A stretch of DNA of 64,000 bases, taken from Opisthorchis felineus (taxonomy: Eukaryota > Platyhelminthes > Trematoda > Opisthorchiida > Opisthorchiidae). The DNA is taken from positions 124,001-188,000 of the forward strand of contig SJOL01004614.1 of the NCBI GenBank assembly GCA_004794785.1. The letters run 5' to 3'. Below, one piece after another: positions 1-11,880 of the stretch. The position numbers and the translations under genes are program-made. Below the pieces are notes generated by a model that saw only the letters and a list, made by a program, of their open reading frames with translations, was not told where the DNA came from and made no database searches. The stretch's first letter is position 1, and the number at the start of each line of letters is the position of its first letter.

Positions 1-1219
1 AAGTCTTTAAAGCTGCCACTGTTCTAAATGTGTGTTGAATGTGTGTTAAACATGTGCGTTATATGACATACTTCCCACAGCCGGACTTCCCCCTAGAATG
101 AAATGAATTTCCTGTACTCTGTTGGGTAAATTCAGTTCTCACACGACAATAAAGCTTATCTACCACTGATAGGAGGCTGTTACTGTTGAGAATTCACTTA
201 TCGGTCTTCTGAAATACCTTCAGAGTATCGCCACCTAGGACAAAAAGCCATGGACAGGGGCTTGAATAACCGTTCTTCGGATGAAAAAAACCCGGCAAAG
301 AGTATGATGGTCCCAATCTTTATGAACTTCTTAAATATGTATACTGGTGAGTCTTTTTTATGTAAAGTTACGCATCAATACAAAGAATAATATCTGGCAT
401 GGAACATTCCAAATGTAAATTGCAGCGAACGAATCAATCACACTGAATCGATAAAGTGACCGTCTGCTATCGCAAGCATATGGTAAGTGGGAGATTATGG
501 TACTAATCTGTTCCTAAACAGGACCTGACACCACTTATTATATTCTCCAAAGACAGCGTCAGGGAATCACATCCATTTTCTCAACAGACCACGAAGTACG
601 AAATTCAAAGCAAACCACCCAAACGTAAACAGCTGGTCCGTTATTTTGCGTAGCATCTTGGGTTTGATCTATTTCATCTATACTTGTGCGCCATCGAGAA
701 AATTTCAGGTGGTTCAGAATCGATTAGGAATGGAAATGTATTTGTGGCAACTGGACAAAAAGTTCATAGGTGTTCTCCTTTTGATGGAGAAGTAAACGTA
801 AAATGTGATAAACAGTTAAATACAAACTGTTACGTGTTACTCTGAGTGGGGATCTACCAAAGAGGCGATTCAGATCAGTAAGATAAAAATGTGCGGGGTA
901 AAATTACCCTACATATAAAGATTTTGTTCCGGGATCAAATTTAGAAAGCCAGTGTGTTCCTGTTAGCTTAGGTTAATCTGAATGACGAAATGGACGAAGT
1001 AGGCTGTTAGAGGGTGGCTGAAACTGAGTTTTGGGCAGACCCTGTAGTAAAGTTCTGTTATATTATAGTTGGCGCACCGTCACGCATCAACCTCCGGTGC
1101 TTGGTGTTCACAATCCTATTGTAGATAACTTACCATTCACCTATTGCAAAATCAGTCAGTTTTCTTTGCGCAATTTCAGGTGCAGTCTGAGCTTATTTAG
1201 ATGCCTCTTTTCAGCTGTA
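1..1219. other. non-coding stretch, nothing recognised
   Basis: No open frame with a recognisable domain and no clear repeat was seen. The only frames are short and typical of chance. The right end runs into the degraded head of a family-2 SINE-like repeat, so the boundary is approximate. Confidence 0.5.
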
Positions 1220-1440
1220 CTGGTAATATTACTACATTATCAATGTCTGGCCTGAAGTTCACAGGTTGAAAACCCTTTGCATTTTGTGAGATGCATACTG
1301 CTAATGATTCCCAGTAACGACAAAACAGCCGTACAATGCTTCTCGGCTTTTCAGCATACATGAACTTCACTGACGGGACGAAACATCGATTGAAGAATCT
1401 AAAACCTTCTCACACCACCACCAGTATTATAAGGGTTGGT
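1220..1440 (+). repeat. family-2 SINE-like repeat with hammerhead remnant (copy A)
   Basis: This diverged copy aligns by eye with 54540-54745, 61165-61385 and 37940-38190. The tRNA-like head is mostly lost, with only a weak B-box-like stretch near 1258-1272. The hammerhead remnant spans 1293-1339. Its core reads CTAATGA at 1301-1307 (G5 changed to A), followed by TTCCC, a decayed right arm, and ACAGCCGT with position 17 = A at 1333. The conserved tail follows (CTTCTCGGC at 1338-1346, then the GGGACGAAA segment near 1376). Helix I and helix II are both broken, so no activity is expected. Known: schistosome Sm-alpha repeats combine pol III boxes with a hammerhead. Inferred: this family has the same design. 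Confidence 0.55.
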
Positions 1441-4400
1441 GATTTTTCCCCACTTCACTTCGTTTCAACAATCCTTCGAATCTTCTGGCTGGACGGCATT
1501 TTCAGTGTACCGCGTTCTACAACACTGGCACTTTTTGTAATGCTGATCCGCCCACTTAGCTCATCAACTTGGGCTAATTTAACCAGCTTTCCCCTGGGAT
1601 ATGCGCAATTTATCCGAATACAGCACACAAGGAAATCTTTGAGCAAGGTAAAAAAGGCAAATAGTCCACAAGGAAACATTACTCTGTATATATATATATG
1701 TCTTCCAGAGTTATATTGATTATTTGCTATGGTTACAAATATCATCAATTGTGATTACAACCATATGTTACGAGAGACCTCCGAACAGTATGCACTATTC
1801 AGAACAGCTTAAGAGAGACATTCCCTACCGGATTTCCACAAGATTTTACACATTTTCGAAAACAACGCCTTAACTCTTCTAGACCTGCAGTTATGCGAGT
1901 AGTGCCCTCATTCTCATCACGAAAGGTTATAAACTCAACCCTCTATTGAAAACTATGGGAAATTCGTCAACCTGATAACTCTGGACGATATGAGCCAGGA
2001 GGTCAAAGCCAGCGCCAACGTGGTTTCCGCATTGTTTAGGTACTCTCTAATTCAAATGGCCTTGTCGATAAACAATGACGAATTCAGAAGAAGAAAAGTG
2101 TTGTCACTTCACCACAACCGGTTAGGTTTACTTTACAATATAGTAAACATCACCGCCCTTAAAGTGATCCCTCCCAGTGCTCTTGTCCGGTGCCATTCAG
2201 CATGTTCTCTATGGTACCGTGTTTACGTGTTTGTTACTGGTTTTACCGAATGGTATAATGGACATCATTATGTCCAGACAGGTTTCTGCTTTTCATTGTG
2301 GGACCGGAGGCTATTCCAGATTCTGTTATTGGAAAGATATGTACTGTTTGGCTCGCAAACTATAGTGGTGTAAATGTAAATATGGAAATCTCCCAAACTT
2401 TGACAAGGACCAGTACCTTATTAACCATTGTTTGCTTGTTGTGGATGATTGTATGGGCTTTCGTCAGCAGGCGAAATAACATGTTATTGGATGAAACTGT
2501 GAGTGAATACTTAGTCTAGCGGGTTCGTATACAGCGATCGAGGAGTAAAACAAGTGAAACCTTTTAACAACATAATTCCAAGTTATTCAGTCGATGTCAA
2601 GGCCAAGAAGCATAGATTGAAGGGTTAGCCATGAACTATGGCGACGATCTGAGAAAATCATTGTGTGATACATCATATTGATGTTAGAAGATAAATTCGT
2701 TCAACCGACAAGGATCGACTCTCCACGAATCCAATCCGATGTGACCGTACAGTGATCTTTTTCACTCAAAAGCCTGTAACTCTTTCAACGGATGAGAGAC
2801 GATAATCCCGAAACAGTTCACACCCCATGGGATAGTAAAACTGTCAGGAAGATCGGATTCCTGAAAATAGCCCTAGAATGTCCGGAACCTACTGAGGCAC
2901 TCAAACCCCACAAAAATTACAGTAGGGAAGTCGTCAAGTACCCAGTCCAGAAAAGCCAGCTTCCGATCAAACGCTCAAGCAGTCAGTCAATTCAGCAACG
3001 GTCGACGAGTGTTCAGGCACGAGACAGAAACACGGCCGATGATGACGAGAATATGGGCACTTCAGTGGAGCACGACCGAGCATGATAAGTGATCAGGCAT
3101 TTCATAGAAGCACCGTAGGTGATGACGGGTATTCACCGAACGCCAATCAGACAGTCTGGTTTAATGTCAAAAGTCCCCTTTAAATACAGCAGGGCCCCTT
3201 GTAACTTTTTCACTTGCTTTTTTGCCATAAAGCTGTTTTGTTTCTTGTTGGCGAATCCTTTTCCGACACTAAGTCACTGGAGCGAGGACGGCAGTTAAAT
3301 ACAACTAAAACTATTCATTTTGTTGGTCCATTTTTGAGGGGATCACTGTATATGTGTTGTGACTTGCTGAACGGTCGCGCAGCTATGTGTTGGTCCTTAG
3401 CTTCCTGCTCCGCCCACTAGGGCATAACACAAGGCACGGTAGTAAAAGCCCTTTATGGAGACAGGAAGATGATTACAACTGTATTTATAGGGTAATCTCA
3501 GAATGTTCCACAAGGTCGTGCTAGAATCTCCGTGAAGGGCCGAGAAGCGTCGAGCTAAAGATGCTCGATACAGATTGGCTGGCATTCTGACCAATCACGG
3601 CATGCCTTCGTTTCCCGTAGCCCGCACGCGACACATCCGTCCAACTGATGTGATGTTAGGGATGCCTGGTCTCCTGACAATATGGTAAACTGTCCAAAGC
3701 TTTACTTATTGCAAGTGATGCTCAGCATGGACGATATCATTTCTTTCCTTATTGATCAGAAGTCATTGACGTAAAAAAAATATGCAGAGGGGTACAGAGG
3801 GCTGCAGTCCTGAAGCTAATGACTGCGTTTGTAATTGAGTGTCTAAAATTGGTCTGTTTTAAGGAACCGACTGGTAGCAAAATGGTGTTAACAGATCCGA
3901 ACGGATTCAAAGCAACTGCGTCTGATTATCGATCAGCTTTTCATCATTCTAACAAATATGTATCATCTCCATCATGATTATCTTAGTTTTTCACCCATAA
4001 GATAAACAACGGTGCTGAAAACTGTACATTTGGAAACAATTATAAGCTCATAATGGACTTCATTTTAGGTTATGAACTATGTGCTGTCTAGACTTTGTAT
4101 TCCTTGCACTAGCCAATAATATTTGGGAAAAATGCATGATGTTTCTGGTCGAATACAACAAGATCGCTTTGATAGTTTTACTTGTGTTGGCGTTCAGTAC
4201 CCGATTGCGTAGCGCCATATACCAATTCACTCAACGACCCTCCAGCTAGACGTCACTCTGACATACTTGTTTAGGTCGCCAATAATTAGGGAGAAGAATG
4301 TCGTGATTGCTTTTACCAGTGTCATGGATTCTTTTCTGCGATTAAGTTGTAGCTTAGGTCCGAATAAAGGCTAATGAGGGTGTTGAGCCACATCTGTTCC

Positions 4401-5984
4401 GTCTTGTAAAGCTTTACAGACCATACTCAGTTTACCTCCTCACGGAGCCGAAATTATTTTATGGTTCCAAATAAAGCTGGTCTTTCACAACTGTTGTCTA
4501 TTTCACTTTTGTCTGCGCCTGTCGAACTGATATTCTCACCATTCAAGAACACCCCTTTCAGTGTAATTACACAAATGATATCCTGACGGTATTTGGCAAT
4601 TTCACTTCTGAAATGCGTGTAAATTTTCGAAGTTGACTTAAAAGTCGGGTGTATGGTCTCGTGGGTGTTCGATTCCTTCAAACACACCAAGTGTCAAGAC
4701 GCCTTAAATTCAACCCCGTCACGTGATATGGGCAACACAGTATAAATGACCACATTTCAACGATCCTTACTTCATTACTCTTGGTTACGCAAGTGTCAAT
4801 CTATCCATATTCCCAGTGCATCATCGCCTATTAATTTGTCATTCAAAGTGCGTACGATTGTGCTTGGTATGTATATACGTATATTCTACATTCGAATATT
4901 TGGTAGATACTACTTAAATGCACAGTGTTCTAAGTCAAAATCTCAGCGGATTCCTTTTCTCACCTATGATCTACATGACTGTTCTCGGCTTAGCTCAGGG
5001 TTTAAGAACAATGTGCTGAAAACCTTCATTTATTGGATGCACATGGTCATCCCTAACTTAAGTTGCGGAATTTCAAAAAGGCGCTGTAGAACATGAGTGA
5101 TCCTGATGATTCGCCAAGATTGAATTTCCATGGCGACCTAACGATGCAAATGTCCTCTGTCATGAACTGAGTGCATTCCGATATTACCGCTTAACGCAAC
5201 CACCATAATCATTGACGAAGGAGGTTTCGCGCTCCTGAATATTAGCGTCCACGTAGAAAATCTATTTCGTTGTAAAGATTCAGCTCAAAGTCTAGATTAC
5301 TGAACCTGCTCACATCTCAGAGTGTCTCAGCAAATTGACCCGACCCACCTTAATGTTCGTATTCGGCCCGGTAAAAAGAAAAAAAACTATGTTATTCATG
5401 TTGTCGGATAAATACATTTCAGACTAAATACTAGAGATAAGAATGAAAAGGAAAATCATATGTACGGAAGAGACGAAGTCAATAGAATCTATCCATGGAA
5501 TTCTTCAGAACAAACGTCGTTGGGAGTAACATTTTATTTGTGTGGTTGTCATTAGGCTAGAAAATCAAGAATTTGTCCTGACGGTACAGCTAGTCGGACT
5601 GATCTTCGCTAGAGTTTGAAAGTCCGTGAGTAATTGTATGGCCTAGTACAAACTTCGGAATTCAACCGAGAAATAAGTGTTTCAGCACTGGTCACCCCCG
5701 TTAGAAATACCTACAGTATAAGCCCAGAAGAAAATGGCAGGTGACAGACGGGCGGTTTGGGGCCCTAAACAGCTTGCAGGCCAACAAACACATACTGGTT
5801 TTGAGCCTGATACATGGGTGGGAATCGGCTTGCTGGACAGAGCTAAATATACTAGAACGTGAATGGCATTTATTAAGACGAGTCAAAATTTGAAAATATG
5901 GGAAATGAGCTAGAGAAAATACTTTTTGAGAAGGTTGTATTTAAAGTGCCATGCTACCAAAGGCGGGAAAAGGATCGTCGATGC
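1441..5984. other. non-coding stretch, decayed unique or old repeat DNA
   Basis: No gene is supported. A short TA run sits near 1686-1699. A hydrophilic 97-residue frame at 2792-3085 and other frames under 130 codons show no domain. A weak resemblance to the family-2 tail on the minus strand near 3480-3560 is too slight to annotate. The right end leads into a Penelope-like remnant whose 5' part cannot be followed. Confidence 0.45.
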
Positions 5985-6660
5985 TGACAGCTTAGAGCAC
6001 CTAATGAACCCATAAAGACTATCTTCTATGGTCTACCAAAAGTGCATAAATTTGGTTCCCCACTAAGACCACCACATGATATGTTCACCATTTTGGCTAA
6101 ATGCTTCTTCGGTTTACTTTAACCTTTCATCAGAGAATGTTCTAAGGGCGTATGTTCTCTCTTGACGCCGCTTCACAATTTACTGAAATACCACTGAATC
6201 AAGCTATCGACTCCTTTTGTGACTTGAATGAATGCAGTGACAGAACTTAGAGAAGTGTTGCTAGTCATCACCTACACCACCTGATTCAATTTTAACAACA
6301 AAATATACCGGTAAAAGATGGTGTCGCGATGGGATCCACATCACTGTTCCTTCTTGCAGACTTCATGAGCAAGCTCAACACCCATTCAGTAAGCTCGGTA
6401 ATCCAGCAAATTCGTGAGTGCGGAGGACAAAAGCAACCCTAACTCCCACTTTAATCCTTTAGCTCAGGTCATTCACATATCCAGTTTATTCTGAAGCCTG
6501 AAAAACATGCACATTTGTGCTCCTTTGATGTCTATATGTGTAACGAAGGCAAAGGAAATGCAAAGAAATTTACGGAAAGTGTGCAGAAAACGAACACGGA
6601 CGGAAAAGCACATACAGTTCGGCAGTTCTGTCCCACTTAAGCAGGAGCAAAACCCAATGT
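5985..6660 (+). pseudogene. Penelope-like element reverse transcriptase remnant, copy 1
   Basis: Short blocks on the + strand match the order of Penelope-like reverse transcriptase motifs, in shifting frames with stops. FYGLPKVHKFGSPLRP is encoded at about 6026-6073 (the usual block is FYGLPKxHKxGxPLRP). A decayed palm motif A, FSLDAASQFTEIPLNQAID, lies near 6150-6210. KDGVAMGS lies near 6315-6338 (family form DGVAMGSPLGPLLAD), followed by LLADFMSKL. A later block with SFDV and KFTESVQK (near 6520-6590) resembles the segment after the catalytic YxDD. The YxDD box and the GIY-YIG nuclease domain were not found. PLEs move by target-primed reverse transcription. This copy is dead and its ends cannot be fixed by eye. 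Its motif wording differs from the copy at 22120-23260, suggesting another PLE lineage. Confidence 0.72.
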
Positions 6661-7412
6661 GATGTCGGAATGAGGGGGCAATAAAGCTTCGTTCCAACGC
6701 GTGCTACAAGAAATAACAAAATTCCTGGAACGTTTTTTATATACATGGCTGTCTATGGCGATTCCTAATAACAACAACAACGCAGTCTGGGAAATGAAGA
6801 CTCATAAAACACTCCACACAGAAGGAAAAGGGCTACCACAGGCTTTCATTTATGGGAGTTTTATTTGCCACTTCGATCACAAGAAGTCCAATTAACATGA
6901 GAGATACCACCTTCAAAATGGGCCAATCTAAGTTCGAGTTTCGGTTCCACCTCCACAATTAGGCCCCAAATAGGAGACAACCTGCCAGCATCTTCGTTCA
7001 TTTGTTCATATGCGAAGCATGATTTGTTGAAAATACGAAAATGCGTTTTTTAAACGGAATGCTGAAAAAACTTCAATATGGCGTGGAAGAAAGGGTACAG
7101 GATCAGACGTTATCGCGTTACATCTGGCGGGGATAGGTCGTCCTACGGAGAAAGAAAGTGCCTTCGAGCCAAATTCGAATCAGCAGTAGGTGGATTCACA
7201 TTGCTATCGATTTTTGAGGCCGTTGTGACCCAGTTACGTAACCCACCGCTCTGTGTTTAGTGGGAGCACTATAATTCCGAACTTGCTTTGGCCAACCCTA
7301 GTATGACCTCCTCACCTCTGACAATTAAGAAATCGTTCTTTCTCAGTGAACCTGTTGACCTTTACCCGTTTTGCCCGCAAAATCCTGTACATACCATAGA
7401 ATTCCATCCAAT

Positions 7413-7454
<42 letters not shown>

Positions 7455-10400
7455 GTCATGTCCTGGGCGGCTGAAAATTACGGAAGTGAAATAACTGAGC
7501 TCGCCTCCTACCTATATTCTCTGGGTAGACAAAAAGCAGTTCAAATTCTTCAACTGCCTTTATTATCAAAGTAGCACTTTAAAATGGTACTCTAAACATT
7601 TAGAATGTGGTTCAAATTTAAGTAATTCCGTATATAGACCAATAAAATCTCTTATTGTTACCCTGATGAGAGACCAACACCAGTAGATGTGAATCGTTGG
7701 CGAACGCCTGAAGATTCTTCGTTAGCCGTCTATGCATGTTTCAGAGATAGGTAGCGTACGAATAAGGTCCAAGTCATCATACGCAAGTAATACTTCAGAA
7801 AAACCGATTCCAGCTAAACGTTTTATCGTTTAGTGTGTTTTGTGGCAATACATAAAAAGGAAGTAACACCTATGCAACAGGTGAACATTTTATGGTTCCC
7901 CTCCGCATATGTTGAATTTGTCCTTCACATTGGCCAAGTAGTGTACAAAACGATATTTTAACTACCTCTTCCACTTTCGTCTCCATACAACCATACTACA
8001 TGGGGGAGAAACCTGTTGTTCAGTTGGGGCGACCCAATGTTAGGTGGAATATACATCTTACTGGAACATTCCAAAGAAAATTTATACGACAGTATCCAAC
8101 TAGCCATGCCGACTCCACGTTGTGAGTGTATATCGTATGAGTGACGGAATTCTTCGCGCCAGTTCTAACCATTTTCAAAAAATTATCTCATTTTGCAAAG
8201 TCTGCATGAAAATTTACCACTCATGATTTTGTACTCACTGGCGACTGATCATTACCAGTACCCAGGTATCTTGCTTGTCCGAGAGTGGCTCTGTTTCAAC
8301 GGCACTAGACACATGGCTTTAATCTGAAAGGGTGTATACTAGTGTATGACTGAGTATGCACAATGCAACGAAAATCCAGATGGAAGTGCTTGGTAATAGA
8401 CATAACTTACTCACAGTTTTCCCGCCTACTGCATCCCGTCTCAGTACTGGGCTAACAGAAAACAACCTTTGGGTGAGGTTTAGGTAATAAGCTGCGTGAT
8501 GTCATTTTTCAGAGTTGTGTTGTTGGACAATGCCGCATTCCCACCTGGACCATTAACAAGCCACCCAATAAAATGTTGCAAGTCGCATACTCATTACACG
8601 CGGTTTAGTGAATAACCTAAATCTTCAATTACTCATTTAACCCACTCAGTATTTGCTTTGCAGAGGTAGGTTGATTGGGGCTCTGTAGAAATACGCAAAC
8701 TGAAATATATACAAATTATATGACCTATTATGTAAATGCTGACCATGGTTGTCTGCTATAGATACGACTGCTTCGGTGGCTGGAGGAAATTGGGCTCTTG
8801 ACAGACTGTTGCTATCAATATAATTTATGTTTTGTTTTATGTGCCGCCTTACTCAACTGAATCAATAAGATTTTTATCGAGGCAAACATGATTTCACCCG
8901 AAATAAAATGTAGCAATGCACATTTCCGAACTTTATATGTGTAATAAATGATACTTTGAACACTGGTAGAAACCGAAATCGGGTGGCCAGGAATATCTAA
9001 TAAATGTGAAAATGAAATGAGTCAACCAATCTATAAAGATCCAGCGAAACCAGTCATGTTGATGTTTTCCTTTTTCATCTGACTGGTTTTCACAGTAACC
9101 GACTTAATCAAATATACTTAGACACGCCTTCAGTCCACCATGGAATTTCATAATCCAAGTTCTGACCTGCTATTACCAGTTTTTTCTTGCCACCTGTAAC
9201 GCAGTAGTTGTGGCAACAAACCAACCACTTATTCGCTGGACTGAAAATTTCAGTGCAGGCTTTTGCGGCTTTATCGAGCTAGTTAATTTGATGCCCAAAT
9301 TTTGAACGAGCTGCATTGCAGATGCACCTTACCAGACAACAAAGTCCTTTACGACAAAGGTGCATGTCGGGTTATGTGAAAGTAAGCTCGTACAACCTGG
9401 TTCACCAGTCACGATAAGTGTAGCGGTAGGCTGTGATGGCAGACCACTGAACAACTTCTAGGTGCCTTTATATGTGGAAAATCGGTTGATCTTAGATTTA
9501 TCGCAGTCCTGGTGAACTCAAGCAACCAGCCAATTTGCGCTTGGCTTTTAAACTAGCGTGCACGCGACTCAACCACGTAGGCATGGACCTGTGGCAAACG
9601 TTCCAGAAGTGTGCAAAGCGGGTGTCGCTAGGCAAGACCTTCGTTTCATCCTTAGGCTGGGGGGAAAAATAAAATTTTACTGTATCTTCTGTCCTCTAAC
9701 GAGTTGCATCTTTTGATTTTTGAAAAATACTTTTTTGGTTCGTTCACTTCAGTAAATTCAAAACCCAATGTAAAAAACTTCCTAAGATATCACTCTAAAG
9801 GACTACGTCAAAACCAGTAGCACGGTAAATTTTATTGGACTTGCAATGCAGTCTCGCTATCAGAGTTGGCTGGATCATGTGCAAGTGTTTGTTAGTCACT
9901 AGGGTAGCGAAATCTCCTCCCTCTTTCTCGGGGCGATTAACCATGCACATGAGTGTCTATGATTACCTCGTGCCTGCGTCCTCCAGGAATGCCACAGTCT
10001 GTCTCTGTTTGACTGTTGATAGACTGACTATATAAATAACTGCTTGCTGTGACTGACATCGGTGTCTGAAAATTTCGTTGATGAAAATGAGTTGTTTGCT
10101 CGGGGCTGTCCAAAACGCGCCTACTGTCAAGGTGAACCAGAAGCAAAGCTACTGGATTAAAAATTACCCGTCAGAACCATTGGGTACGATTTTTCACTCA
10201 GTAAGTAGAAATGGCGTGTGGTATCCATGTAGATACCACAATAATCGCCAAGCCCTAATAACTTTTTGGGTTGCTGCGGGAAGGTTCACTCGGAGGGATA
10301 TTAACTAAGAGCCAAACGTGCTGAGTTCTCACTGAACTTTTGAAGTAAAAATTTCCATGAGTTAATCCAGGAGAGTTTGAAATTTATGGACTTTTTCTTA

Positions 10401-10825
10401 GAGGAGGAAATATGTAGAGATACAGGCGAAAATTCAGGCATAGAAATCACTGTTCACATAAATAAAGCAGTTAAGGGCAGGCTATATTTTCTCCAGACTG
10501 AAATGGACTCAGTTCCCTTGAAAAGAAGAATTGCCCACCGTTCGGTTCCAGAATGAAGGCTTATCTGTGTCTGGTATGTGACGATGAAGTATTCAAGCCT
10601 CCCCTTTACTTTCTTACATCGGAAGGCTCCATGGGTTTACAGTTCTAACAGTGTTGCAAGATTACCTCTCAATACTGCCCCCAGATTCAGCAACAGTTAT
10701 TGTATCAGTGAGTCAGAGCATGCAGTTTAAGAAACGTTGGTTGTCAAATCATCGCAGTTGACTCTGCCCGATAAATCCAATTTGTTTGTATTCACATTAA
10801 AGATTCCGCGCACAGCGCAGAGAAC
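6661..10825. other. non-coding stretch with one microsatellite
   Basis: Apart from the TA microsatellite at 7416-7452, no gene or repeat could be supported. Open frames here are all under 80 codons and carry no recognisable motif. Confidence 0.5.
7416..7452. repeat. (TA)n microsatellite
   Basis: An uninterrupted run of alternating T and A, 37 bases (about 18 dinucleotide units), flanked by non-repetitive sequence. It produces a low-complexity reading frame that is not a gene. Length variation between individuals is likely. Confidence 0.95.
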
Positions 10826-10839
10826 AAAAGGAAACCTTA
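10826..10839. repeat. left 14-bp target-site duplication
   Basis: The sequence AAAAGGAAACCTTA here is repeated exactly at 11484-11497, on the other side of a 644-bp composite insertion made of two inverted family-1 repeat segments. A perfect 14-bp direct repeat is typical of target-primed retrotransposon insertion. Confidence 0.8.
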
Positions 10840-11198
10840 GCGAAGTACACTCGTTTGCAAACAAATTTGGTTTTGCGAGAGACTCATCTGGAACCTAGCT
10901 GAATCTCTCGTTTGTGATGTTTCCAGGCAACTGAATGTGCAGCACCAGGCTGCCTCATGTTTCAGTTGCTACGATATTCAAGATATCGCGATACATGTAT
11001 ATTCGTAACGCACTACTCATAAGGTTGCTGAAAAGTCTTCGACAACCCACGACCGGCTTCACCCTTCTTGAGGCTCATCAGGTAGGCGCACTCCCAGAGT
11101 TTCCGTCACCCTTATGTTCTACTTGAAACCAAATTGCACGAAATTAGCGAAATACACTCATGTGCAAACAAATTTGGTTTTGCGAGAGGCTCACCTGA
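10840..11198 (-). mobile_element. family-1 hammerhead repeat, minus segment (1.17 tandem units)
   Basis: Read on the minus strand, this 359-bp segment runs from a partial unit through a hammerhead (11087-11045) and on into a second unit. The stretch around ACAAATTTGG occurs at 10861 and again at 11168, so the tandem period is about 307 bp. It is joined head-to-head to the plus segment starting at 11196-11199, with a shared TGA at the junction. A tandem unit with a hammerhead is the design of animal retrozymes and of PLE terminal repeats (known). Which of the two this is cannot be settled here. No protein is encoded. Confidence 0.75.
11045..11087 (-). ncRNA. type I hammerhead ribozyme, mildly decayed
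   Basis: On the minus strand: helix I arm GCCTAC (11087-11082), core CTGATGA, helix II GCCT/GGGT with loop CAAGAA, GAA, then GCC/GGT in place of ACC/GGT, position 17 = C, and helix I arm GTGGGT. The catalytic core is complete, but the A15.1-U16.1 pair is now G-U, helix II has two wobbles, and helix I ends in a wobble. The predicted cut lies between 11051 and 11050. Activity is probably weakened. Confidence 0.75.
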
Positions 11199-11483
11199 GT
11201 AGTGCATTACGAATATGCAATTATCGCGATACCTCGAATATCGTAGCAACTGAAACATGAGGCGGTCTGGTGCAGCACATTCAGTTGCCTGGAAACATCG
11301 CAAACGAGGGATTCAGCTGGGTTCCAGATGAGTCTCTCGCGAAACCAAATTTGTTTGCAAATGAGTGTATTTCGCTAATTCCGTGCAATTTGGTTTCAAG
11401 TAGAACATAAGGGTGACGGAAACTCTGGGACTGCGCCTACCTGATGAGCCCCAAGAAGGGCGAAACCGGTCGTGGGCTTTTGA
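11196..11483 (+). mobile_element. family-1 hammerhead repeat, plus segment
   Basis: This segment runs from the GTAGTGC block through the hammerhead to a few bases past its cleavage site, and then meets the right target-site duplication. It is the inverse of the neighbouring segment at 10840-11198 and about 85-90% alike by eye over the shared part. The 11313-11684 minus-strand open frame is only a shadow of this repeat. Non-coding. Confidence 0.8.
11435..11477 (+). ncRNA. intact minimal type I hammerhead ribozyme
   Basis: All conserved parts are present. Helix I pairs GCCTAC (11435-11440) with GTGGGC (11472-11477), with one wobble. The core is CTGATGA (11441-11447). Helix II pairs GCCC (11448-11451) with GGGC (11458-11461) around loop CAAGAA. 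GAA lies at 11462-11464. Helix III is ACC (11465-11467) against GGT (11468-11470) with no loop, and position 17 is C (11471). Self-cleavage is predicted between 11471 and 11472. Helix III, ACCGGT, is self-complementary, so two RNAs could pair through it. Known: minimal hammerheads in PLE terminal repeats are proposed to work as dimers (Cervera and de la Peña). Inferred: this motif processes tandem transcripts of the 307-bp unit. Confidence 0.88.
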
Positions 11484-11497
11484 AAAAGGAAACCTTA
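11484..11497. repeat. right 14-bp target-site duplication
   Basis: An exact second copy of the 14 bases at 10826-10839. With the left copy it defines the inserted element as 10840-11483 (644 bp) and shows that the inverted pair of repeat segments arrived as one unit. Confidence 0.8.
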
Positions 11498-11739
11498 ATT
11501 TTTCCGTGATTAAACTGTTGGAGTGGAGGATTATGAAGACGGTTAAGAGGGTCAGACAGGATGTAGAGCTCACGCTAGGGATAATTTGGTCCAATTCCTT
11601 GGGAATTCCAAGAGAAGAAGGGAGTCTTTCGTGTCGAAATATACTGGGTAATCTGATTTGTCGAAAGCACAAGAAGTAATGCATTTAAGTAGCAAAATAC
11701 ACTAATTTTCACTTTGTCAGTGTGTACATTTAGCCAAGC

Positions 11740-11880
11740 ACTACGAGTGTGTTCAAACGCAATGCAAAGTTGATGGAAATGTAGGATCCACGCCTACCCC
11801 TTGAGTCCCAAGAAGAAAAAAATTCGGGGCTGTGTTGCCAAGGCGGTTTCAACTTCCTTATAAGTAGTGCTTATTGAAAA
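11740..11880 (+). repeat. family-1 repeat, diverged, hammerhead destroyed
   Basis: Blocks match the family in order: a CAATGCAAAGTTGATGGAAA-like stretch, CGCCTAC at 11791-11797, TCCCAAGAAG at 11806-11815, GGGGCTGTG, and TAAGTAGTGC near 11861-11870. The core CTGATGA has become CCCTTGA, and the right arm of helix II plus the GAA are replaced by an A-rich run, so no ribozyme remains. It lies only 240 bp from the intact element, outside that element's target-site duplication, so it is an independent older insertion. Confidence 0.6.

Noticed and set aside
2792..3085. 97-codon hydrophilic frame (+)
   Set aside because: Looks protein-like in composition but matches nothing recognisable and is short; no neighbouring exons seen.
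3480..3560. Possible family-2 tail on the minus strand (CTTCTCGGCCCTTCACGG)
   Set aside because: Only about 30 bases resemble the family, with no hammerhead or head, so homology is not secure.
10217..10240. 9-bp perfect hairpin with a 6-base loop
   Set aside because: One such hairpin is expected by chance in a window of this size.
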